Shown: one piece after another, positions 7,408-12,496 of the stretch
How positions within the stretch are numbered: position 1 is the first letter of the stretch
Layout of the letters: each line of letters starts with the position of its first letter
From: Flavobacteriales bacterium
Lineage (GTDB): Bacteria > Bacteroidota > Bacteroidia > Flavobacteriales > BACL11
Length of the DNA: 12,496 nucleotides
Reading direction: 5' to 3'
Assembly (NCBI GenBank): GCA_002728175.1
Contig: PBVH01000032.1
Location: 11,912 to 24,407 of the forward strand
Program-made: the position numbers and the translations under genes
The notes under the pieces: generated by a model
Databases searched by the model: none
Told to the model about the DNA's origin: nothing
What the model saw: only the letters and a program-made list of their open reading frames with translations

Positions 7408-8197
7408 TAATTTTTTTTTGTATGATATTACAATAAGAAAAATTATGATATTCAATATAATCAATTTTCTTAATTGGAATTACTCCGCTTATTGAATTAC
7501 TAACAAAAACTTCATCTACTTTACTCAACATACTAAAAGAAATTGACTTCTCTTCAATATCAAATAATGACATCAATAATCTTCTCATTGTACCATCAAT
7601 ACATCCATCTTTAATAGGAGGAGTTATTATTTTATTATTCTCAATAAAAAAAATATTTGAATTTGAAGTTTCTATAATTCTATTATTATTATTAAATAAT
7701 ATTGCACTATCAAAGTTCATATCTGAAGCATGAATTGAAGATAGTACTGAAATAATTGAATTAGCCTTAATATTGGACAACAAGGTATTTGATTTAAACT
7801 CCCTATTATATGTACATAATTTTTTTGGAGAATTTATCTTAAATGAACAATTTAAATGATTCGTTTTAATTATTAATGAGGTGTCATTACTATTTGGTAA
7901 ATATTGACCATCAGAATTTCTGTATATATATAATCTTAAAACTCCGTGCTTCAAATTATTTACACTAATTAAATCATTAAAAATTTGAACTAACTGTTGA
8001 CTGGTATGTTTAAAATTAAATTTTAAAATTTTTACTGCTTCTACTATTCTTATTAAATGATTTTTAACATTAAATACTTTCCCGTTTGTAACATGAATTG
8101 TTTCAAAGAATGAGTCATTGTACTTAAAACCTCTATTAAAAAGATCAAAATCATTTGTTGATTCAGTAATTTTGCCATCAAAATATAATTTGTTCAT
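7385..8197 (-). CDS. Class IV aminotransferase (PLP-dependent; possibly aminodeoxychorismate lyase)
   Basis: Fold-type IV PLP enzyme of 270 residues, the group that contains branched-chain and D-amino-acid aminotransferases and 4-amino-4-deoxychorismate lyase (PabC). The N-terminal motif FNRGFKYNDSFFETI (20-34) corresponds to the family DRGFxYGDGxFET, with Asn27 in place of the first Gly of YGDG. The PLP lysine is probably Lys144 in SNIKANSI. Glu176 in ETSNSNIFF, ITPP at 191-194, the phosphate-cup region GCIDGTMRR (198-206) and EVFVSNS near 229-235 are all in place. Substrate specificity cannot be read from sequence; PabC is a reasonable guess, D-amino-acid transaminase an alternative. On its strand it follows tRNA-Met and a hairpin, with only 15 bases between hairpin and ATG, so its mRNA probably comes from the tRNA promoter. 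It overlaps the AlgH gene tail to tail by 23 bases. Confidence 0.9.
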   Translation of the reverse strand: MNKLYFDGKITESTNDFDLFNRGFKYNDSFFETIHVTNGKVFNVKNHLIRIVEAVKILKFNFKHTSQQLVQIFNDLISVNNLKHGVLRLYIYRNSDGQYLPNSNDTSLIIKTNHLNCSFKINSPKKLCTYNREFKSNTLLSNIKANSIISVLSSIHASDMNFDSAILFNNNNRIIETSNSNIFFIENNKIITPPIKDGCIDGTMRRLLMSLFDIEEKSISFSMLSKVDEVFVSNSISGVIPIKKIDYIEYHNFSYCNIIQKKIISLSLDL

Positions 8198-8212
8198 ATT
8201 TTTAAATTAAAA

Positions 8213-8233
8213 AGGGAGGTAAGTTACCTCCCT
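8213..8233 (-). terminator. Rho-independent terminator of tRNA-Met, directly upstream of the aminotransferase gene
   Basis: Read on the minus strand this is a 9-bp perfect stem (AGGGAGGTA, loop ACT, TACCTCCCT) followed by a run of T residues, a standard intrinsic terminator beginning 5 bases after the mature tRNA 3' end. The stem is by far the most GC-rich palindrome in this AT-rich intergenic area. The aminotransferase ATG lies 15 bases beyond it, so any transcript reaching that gene from the tRNA promoter must read through. On the plus strand a stem also forms, but only a short broken T stretch follows, so I assign the minus strand. Confidence 0.8.
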
Positions 8234-8238
8234 ATTTG

Positions 8239-8312
8239 TAGCGTGGAGCAGATTTGAACTGCCGACCTCAGGGTTATGAATCCTGCGCTCTAACCAACTG
8301 AGCTACCACGCC
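8239..8312 (-). tRNA. tRNA-Met (anticodon CAU), elongator type
   Basis: The minus strand folds into a complete 74-nt cloverleaf. The acceptor is GGCGTGG/CCACGCT with a terminal G1-U72 wobble and discriminator A73. The D arm is GCTC-AGTTGGTTA-GAGC, the anticodon loop TTCATAA (anticodon at plus positions 8276-8278), the variable region AGGTC, and the T arm GGCAG-TTCAAAT-CTGCT. CCA is not encoded (the next bases are CAA), so it must be added. Initiator features (C1-A72 mismatch, three G-C pairs next to the anticodon loop) are absent, so elongator Met is the best call. A tRNA-Ile with lysidine-modified CAU anticodon is the alternative. The anticodon stem has an A31-C39 mismatch, which I recall as common in Bacteroidota tRNA-Met. 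Confidence 0.9.
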
Positions 8313-8321
8313 AAATATTTG

Positions 8322-8329
8322 CAAATATA
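8322..8329 (-). promoter_or_regulatory. Probable -7 box (TATATTTG) for tRNA-Met
   Basis: The minus strand reads TATATTTG, an exact TAnnTTTG match, ending 9 bases upstream of the mature tRNA 5' end, which would place transcription start at or just before the tRNA. No clean TTG -33 element is visible at the expected distance. The same box probably supplies the aminotransferase gene by read-through, since no other match lies between the tRNA and that gene. Confidence 0.5.
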
Positions 8330-8383
8330 TTATTTTACTAATTTCTGATAATGATTTTAACAACATATTATAAACTTATATGC

Positions 8384-8391
8384 TATATTTG
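8384..8391 (+). promoter_or_regulatory. Probable -7 box (TATATTTG) for the lptF/G-ribBA-tsaD operon
   Basis: In the 100-base divergent gap between tRNA-Met and the permease gene, the plus strand carries TATATTTG, matching TAnnTTTG, ending 21 bases before the permease ATG. This is the same spacing as in the pdxH promoter candidate. The -33 region is not recognisable. It is the only good candidate for the three-gene operon downstream. Confidence 0.45.
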
Positions 8392-8412
8392 TGAAACATT
8401 AAATAAAAATTA

Positions 8413-9789
8413 ATGTTCAGATTTAAAAAACTCCATCTTTATCTAATCAAAGCTTTTTTAATTCCATTTATTACAACATTTTTCATTGCTATTTTTCTTT
8501 TATTGATGCAATTTCTATGGAAGTATATTGATGATTTAGTTGGAAAAGGTTTAGAAATCAATCAACTTTTTGTTTTACTTTTTTATGCATCTGCCAGATT
8601 TGTTCCATTAGCTTTACCAATCTCAATGCTTTTATCATCCATTATGGTATTTGGAAAATTGTCTGAAAATAATGAGTTAATCGCATTAAAATCATCAGGA
8701 ATTTCTTTTTTTAAAATGTTAAAACCAATTCTAGCATTTGTGATTATTATTTCAATTTGTTCTTTTTTATTTTCAAATTATGCTTTGCCAATTGCTAATT
8801 TAAAAAATGCATCTATGATATATGATATTCAAAAAAAGAAACCTGCATTTAACATAAAAGAGGGTATTTTTTATAATGATATTGAAGGTTACAGCCTGAA
8901 AGTTGGTGAAAAAAATATTGATGGAAAAAGATTAAAAGATATTATAATTTATGATCATACCTCAAGTAATGGAAATAAAAAAGTAATTATTGCCAAAAGT
9001 GGGATGATGGATTTAACAAATTACGATAATTTTTTAGAGTTAAAATTGTTTGATGGATACGCATATATTGATGTAAATGAAAATTCTAAAAAAGGAAAAA
9101 CAACATATAGAAGAACATATTTTAAAGAAAATCTAATCAGGTTTGATTTAAGCAATTTCAATATTTTAAATAACAGTCAAAAACTATACAAGGGTCATTA
9201 TGCAATGTTAAATAATAAACAGCTAAAAGTTTCGATTGACTCACTAACGAAAGAAATTAATATTAAAAAATCAGAATTTAACAGTAATTTTGATAATAAA
9301 TACAACATTCAAAATATAAGTATCAAACCAAAAACATCAAAAATCAATAAAAATTATAATAATAAAGTATATGGTATTGCAATTAATAAACTTAAAACAA
9401 TCAAGTCATTATTATCAAACTATAAAAAAGATATTACTTACAAAAAAATCATAATAACTAAACATAAAATTGAACTTCATAGAAAGTATAGCCTCGCCTT
9501 TGCATGTCTAATTTTATTTTTAGTTGGTGCTCCACTAGGTACCATTATTAAAAAGGGTGGATTCGGATTACCAGCAGTTATTTCAATATCATTTTTCTTA
9601 TTATATCATGTTTTATCAATGATTGGCGAAAAATCTGCAAAGGATTTAAGTATTGAAGCATATGAAGGAATTTGGTTAGCAAATGTAGTTTTTGTTCCTA
9701 TTGCATTATTTTTAATTTATAATGCTAAAAATGATAGCGATATGTTAAGTATATCCTCAATAAAACTTACTATTTTTGCAAAAAAATAA
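8413..9789 (+). CDS. LptF/LptG family permease (YjgP/YjgQ), lipopolysaccharide exporter subunit
   Basis: Inner-membrane subunit of the LptB2FG ABC exporter, which extracts lipopolysaccharide from the inner membrane and hands it to the periplasmic bridge. The 458 residues show the family layout: three N-terminal membrane segments at about 12-36, 53-79 and 104-124, a periplasmic beta-rich domain, and three C-terminal segments at about 358-376, 384-405 and 419-437. Family motifs include ENNELIALKSSGISFFKML (85-103), where the coupling helix toward LptB is expected, and HRKYSLAF...LVGAPLGTIIKKGG around 356-383. The stretch 280-350 is rich in Asn and Lys and looks like a loose linker. Whether it is the LptF or the LptG homologue cannot be told; Bacteroidota usually encode two separate copies. 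It heads an operon: ribBA begins 3 bases after its stop. Confidence 0.92.
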   Translation: MFRFKKLHLYLIKAFLIPFITTFFIAIFLLLMQFLWKYIDDLVGKGLEINQLFVLLFYASARFVPLALPISMLLSSIMVFGKLSENNELIALKSSGISFFKMLKPILAFVIIISICSFLFSNYALPIANLKNASMIYDIQKKKPAFNIKEGIFYNDIEGYSLKVGEKNIDGKRLKDIIIYDHTSSNGNKKVIIAKSGMMDLTNYDNFLELKLFDGYAYIDVNENSKKGKTTYRRTYFKENLIRFDLSNFNILNNSQKLYKGHYAMLNNKQLKVSIDSLTKEINIKKSEFNSNFDNKYNIQNISIKPKTSKINKNYNNKVYGIAINKLKTIKSLLSNYKKDITYKKIIITKHKIELHRKYSLAFACLILFLVGAPLGTIIKKGGFGLPAVISISFFLLYHVLSMIGEKSAKDLSIEAYEGIWLANVVFVPIALFLIYNAKNDSDMLSISSIKLTIFAKK

Positions 9790-9792
9790 ATT

Positions 9793-11004
9793 ATGAATTT
9801 TAATTCCATTGAAGAGGCAATTAAAGATATTAAAAAAGGTAAAGTTGTTATTGTTATTGATGACGAAGACAGAGAGAATGAAGGTGACTTTGTTGCCGCA
9901 GCAGAAATGGTAACTCCAGAAATGGTGAATTTTATGGCCACTCATGGAAAAGGTCTTATATGCACACCTATACCTGAAAAAAGATGTGAGGAATTAGAAC
10001 TTGATCTTATGATCGGAAAAAATACATCAAATTTTGAAACACCTTTTACAGTTTCTGTAGATCTTATTGGAGATGGATGTACAACTGGTATCTCTGCCAA
10101 TGATAGGGCTAAGACAATTAAAGCAATATCAGATCCACATCTCAATCCAAAAAAATTAGGCAAACCGGGACATATTTTTCCATTAAAGGCCAAAAATGGT
10201 GGTGTTTTAAGAAGAGCTGGCCATACTGAAGCTGCTGTTGATCTTGCAAAATTAGCCGGATTACAGCCCGCAGGAGTTATAGTCGAAATTTTAAATGATG
10301 ATGGATCAATGGCTAGAACCAAAGAATTGTTTGTGTTAGCTAAGAAGTTTGATCTTAAATTTATAACAATTAAAGATTTAATTGAATTCAGAATAAAAAA
10401 CGAATCATTAATAGACGAGTTAGTAAATGTAAAATTACCAACAAAATTTGGTGATTTTATGCTAAAAGCTTTTAAAGAAAAAAATACAGGAGAATCTCAT
10501 TTAGCTGTATATAAAGGAAAATGGGATGAAAATGATGAGGTTTTAGTAAGAGTACATTCATCGTGCATGACAGGTGATATTTTTGGTAGCTGCAGATGTG
10601 ACTGTGGACTTCAACTTGAAGCAGCGTTAAATGCGATAGAAAATGAAGGACAAGGGGTTGTGCTATATATGAATCAAGAAGGTAGAGGAATTGGTTTAAT
10701 TAATAAACTAAAAGCTTACGAACTTCAAGAGCAAGGATTTGATACTGTTGAAGCAAATATTAAGCTAGGATTTAAACCAGACCATCGAGATTATGGAATT
10801 GGAGCACAAATATTAAGAGCATTAAATATATCCAAAATTAGACTACTTACCAACAATCCAAAAAAGCGAGTCGGTTTATCAGGCTATGGAATTGAAATTA
10901 CTAATAGCGTTTCTATAGAAATAAAATCAAATGAGCACAATGAATTTTACCTAAAAACTAAAAGAGATAAAATGGGTCATTTTTTAAATAAACTAGATGA
11001 ATAA
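9793..11004 (+). CDS. ribBA: Bifunctional 3,4-dihydroxy-2-butanone 4-phosphate synthase / GTP cyclohydrolase II
   Basis: Catalyses both entry steps of riboflavin synthesis. The N-terminal RibB domain (about 1-200) makes dihydroxybutanone phosphate from ribulose 5-phosphate: DDEDRENEGD at 23-32 holds the acidic metal/substrate loop and RAGHTEAAVDL at 141-151 the catalytic region. The RibA domain (about 205-400) opens GTP: zinc ligands are Cys258, Cys269 and Cys271 in HSSCMTGD and CRCDCG, with exactly the spacing of E. coli RibA. YMNQEGRGIGL (292-302) and DHRDYGIGAQIL (330-341) are also conserved. Both active sites look complete over 403 residues, the usual fusion length. It sits 3 bases after the permease gene and overlaps tsaD by 8 bases. 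No FMN riboswitch precedes it; there is no room within the operon. Confidence 0.97.
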   Translation: MNFNSIEEAIKDIKKGKVVIVIDDEDRENEGDFVAAAEMVTPEMVNFMATHGKGLICTPIPEKRCEELELDLMIGKNTSNFETPFTVSVDLIGDGCTTGISANDRAKTIKAISDPHLNPKKLGKPGHIFPLKAKNGGVLRRAGHTEAAVDLAKLAGLQPAGVIVEILNDDGSMARTKELFVLAKKFDLKFITIKDLIEFRIKNESLIDELVNVKLPTKFGDFMLKAFKEKNTGESHLAVYKGKWDENDEVLVRVHSSCMTGDIFGSCRCDCGLQLEAALNAIENEGQGVVLYMNQEGRGIGLINKLKAYELQEQGFDTVEANIKLGFKPDHRDYGIGAQILRALNISKIRLLTNNPKKRVGLSGYGIEITNSVSIEIKSNEHNEFYLKTKRDKMGHFLNKLDE

Positions 11005-12016
11005 AGAACCTATTATTCTCGCTATTGAATCCTCATGTGATGATACAGCTGCTGCAGTTGCTTTAGGAACAAAAATTTTATCTAACAATATTGCAAATCA
11101 AAAAATTCATGAAAAATTTGGGGGTGTTGTTCCAGAACTTGCCTCCAGAGCTCATCAACAAAATATTATTCCAGTAATCGATACTGCAATAAAACAGGCT
11201 GGTATTAATAAAATGGATATCGATGCTATTGCGTACACTAACGGTCCTGGACTATTAGGTTCATTACTAGTTGGAAGCTCATTTGCAAAATCCTTTGCTT
11301 TAGCACTTGAAAAACCGTTAATTGGAATTAATCATATGCATGGTCATGTTTTATCTTTATTTATCGATGATGAAAACCAAAAAAAACCAGAGTTTCCATT
11401 TTTATGTCTAACTGTTTCTGGTGGTCATACACAATTTGTATTGGTTAACAGTCCATACGATATGAAAATAATTGGTTCAACTATTGATGATGCGGCTGGA
11501 GAAGCTTTTGATAAATCAGCAAAACTATTAGGCTTACCCTATCCAGGAGGTCCATCAATACAAAAATATGCAGAATTAGGTAACAAAAATGCATTTGTGT
11601 TTGGTAGGCCAGTAGTCAAAGATTTAAATTTTAGTTTTAGTGGACTAAAAACATCTATTAAATATAAAATTGAAAAGGAAATTAAACTAGATGAAAAATT
11701 TATTGATAAAAATTTAAGCGATTTGTGTGCATCTATTGAACATAGCATAGTAAGCATTCTTATTAATAAATTAACCAAAGCTATTGATAAATCAAAAGTC
11801 AAAGCATTTGCAATAGCTGGAGGAGTCTCTGCAAATTCTCTTTTAAGAAAGGAAGTTCATAGATTATCTATGGAGAAAAATATTAGTGTACATATACCAA
11901 AATTTGAATATTGTACGGATAATGCTGCTATGATAGCTATTGCTGGCTATTATAAGTTTTTAAAAAAAGATTTTACAAAACATATTATTGCACCTTCAGC
12001 TAGACTGAAGTTTTAA
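10997..12016 (+). CDS. tsaD: tRNA N6-threonylcarbamoyladenosine (t6A) synthase subunit TsaD
   Basis: Transfers the threonylcarbamoyl group to A37 of ANN-decoding tRNAs, working with TsaB and TsaE, which are not in this window. The 339 residues fit the family. ASKHA-fold motifs are clear: AIESSCDDTA near 9-18, metal ligands His113 and His117 in HMHGH, VSGGHTQ (140-146), STIDDAAGEAFDK (161-173), YPGGP (182-186), SFSGLKTS (213-220), AGGVSANSLLR (274-284) and YCTDNAAM (305-312) with metal-binding Asp308. The ATG lies 8 bases inside the ribBA 3' end, suggesting translational coupling; the normal N-terminus supports this start. Its last 21 bases overlap the alpha/beta hydrolase gene on the other strand. 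The anticodon-loop A37 of the tRNA-Met in this window follows U36 and belongs to codon AUG, so in principle it could be a TsaD substrate. Confidence 0.97.
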   Translation: MNKEPIILAIESSCDDTAAAVALGTKILSNNIANQKIHEKFGGVVPELASRAHQQNIIPVIDTAIKQAGINKMDIDAIAYTNGPGLLGSLLVGSSFAKSFALALEKPLIGINHMHGHVLSLFIDDENQKKPEFPFLCLTVSGGHTQFVLVNSPYDMKIIGSTIDDAAGEAFDKSAKLLGLPYPGGPSIQKYAELGNKNAFVFGRPVVKDLNFSFSGLKTSIKYKIEKEIKLDEKFIDKNLSDLCASIEHSIVSILINKLTKAIDKSKVKAFAIAGGVSANSLLRKEVHRLSMEKNISVHIPKFEYCTDNAAMIAIAGYYKFLKKDFTKHIIAPSARLKF

Positions 12017-12496
12017 AAAATCAATTGTTTTTTTAATCACAAGCTTTAGATGATCATTAAATTCATCCAAATTATAGGGATGAAAACTTCCAAAAACATG
12101 GTCAGATTTTTCGATTATTTCTAATTTAATATCATTATTCCAACTTTTCATTTCTAGTGCATCATTTACAGGAACTGTTAAATCCTCTGATCCATGTATT
12201 ATTAAATGTGGCTTTGTATTTTTTTTAATAGAATTTTCAATTGATAATTTATGTTTATTCAAAATACAGTTTTCATAAAATTGATAATACATTGGCATAT
12301 TTTTATTGATTCTACTGTTATATATGTATGCAATGTTTGTTTTTTTCCAAGTATTTAATTTTTCTCCACTTGGTAATCTTAATAATAAATTAGATGGGCT
12401 TGCCCAACTGATAACACTTTTTATTCTCTTATCTTCATTTGACTTTAAAATTGATATAGCCCCTCCTCTACTATGACCTAATAAATGTATATCATT
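11996..12496 (-). CDS. Alpha/beta hydrolase, C-terminal part (5' end outside the window)
   Basis: On the minus strand the frame is open from the window edge (12496) to the TGA at 11996-11998, giving 166 visible residues. The Met at 12298 is internal, because the family motifs start upstream of it. The nucleophile elbow GHSRGG (visible residues 7-12, Ser9) appears almost at the edge, the probable acid is Asp105 in HGSEDLTVP, and the catalytic His is His133 in KSDHVFG. The order Ser-Asp-His with this spacing is a standard alpha/beta hydrolase, resembling the dienelactone hydrolase/peptidase-like esterases; the substrate is unknown. Roughly 90-130 N-terminal residues are missing. It converges on tsaD with a 21-base tail-to-tail overlap. 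Confidence 0.88.
   Translation of the reverse strand, partial: NDIHLLGHSRGGAISILKSNEDKRIKSVISWASPSNLLLRLPSGEKLNTWKKTNIAYIYNSRINKNMPMYYQFYENCILNKHKLSIENSIKKNTKPHLIIHGSEDLTVPVNDALEMKSWNNDIKLEIIEKSDHVFGSFHPYNLDEFNDHLKLVIKKTIDFLKLQSS

Noticed and set aside
8226..8231. GGAGGT on the minus strand as a Shine-Dalgarno sequence for the aminotransferase
   Set aside because: It is 28 bases from the ATG, is part of the terminator stem, and Bacteroidota rarely use this signal.
9787..9795. FMN riboswitch before ribBA
   Set aside because: Only 3 bases separate the genes and no RFN-like conserved blocks occur in the permease 3' end.
9942..10322. 126-residue open frame on the minus strand inside ribBA
   Set aside because: It lies fully opposite a strongly conserved gene, has no recognisable motif and is explained by the codon pattern of ribBA.
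12296..12298. Met codon as the start of a 100-residue minus-strand protein
   Set aside because: The frame is open to the window end and the nucleophile motif GHSRGG lies upstream, so this is an internal Met of a larger hydrolase.
1..12496. Mobile elements, CRISPR arrays, toxin-antitoxin or defence systems
   Set aside because: No transposase, integrase, regularly spaced repeats or flanking inverted repeats were seen, and all long frames belong to recognised housekeeping or envelope families.

Overview
The window is a compact, AT-rich (about 25-30% GC by eye) stretch of a Bacteroidota chromosome, most likely a marine or otherwise genome-reduced member of Flavobacteriia. The evidence is the pairing of a TonB-dependent receptor with a DUF4249 lipoprotein, a RecQ of the Bacteroidota type with its zinc cluster at the very C-terminus, TAnnTTTG-type -7 promoter boxes, start codons without Shine-Dalgarno sequences, and Lys/Asn/Ile-rich proteins. 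I see no insertion sequence, phage gene, CRISPR array or plasmid function. Apart from the two genes cut by the window edges, all genes look intact. No stretch without a gene exceeds about 100 bases.

Layout. Positions 1-2734 (+): the C-terminal end of a TonB-dependent outer-membrane receptor, a DUF4249 lipoprotein 2 bases later, then thioredoxin reductase (trxB). Positions 2780-6205 (+): a RecQ helicase, methionyl-tRNA formyltransferase (fmt) and a TrmH-type tRNA methyltransferase whose GTG start overlaps the fmt stop. Positions 6194-6838 (-): pyridoxamine-phosphate oxidase (pdxH), divergent from a YqgE/AlgH protein (6877-7407, +). Positions 7385-8197 (-): a class IV aminotransferase preceded on its own strand by a tRNA-Met(CAU) gene and a hairpin terminator. 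Positions 8413-12016 (+): an operon of an LptF/LptG-type permease, ribBA and tsaD. Positions 11996-12496 (-): an alpha/beta hydrolase cut by the right edge.

How the genes work together. The left edge is an outer-membrane uptake pair of unknown substrate. The rest is mostly housekeeping: translation (fmt, trmH, tsaD, tRNA-Met), cofactors (ribBA for FMN/FAD, pdxH for PLP, possibly PABA/folate through the class IV enzyme), redox (trxB), DNA repair (recQ) and envelope biogenesis (the lipopolysaccharide-exporter permease). Cofactors link several products: RibBA feeds the flavin of PdxH and TrxB, PdxH makes the PLP of the class IV enzyme, and if that enzyme is PabC-like it feeds the folate used by Fmt.

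I found no convincing undescribed system. The points most worth a second look are that all three convergent gene pairs overlap through their stop codons, the tRNA/terminator/aminotransferase arrangement, the altered helicase motifs in RecQ, and a short insertion in the C-terminal domain of Fmt.
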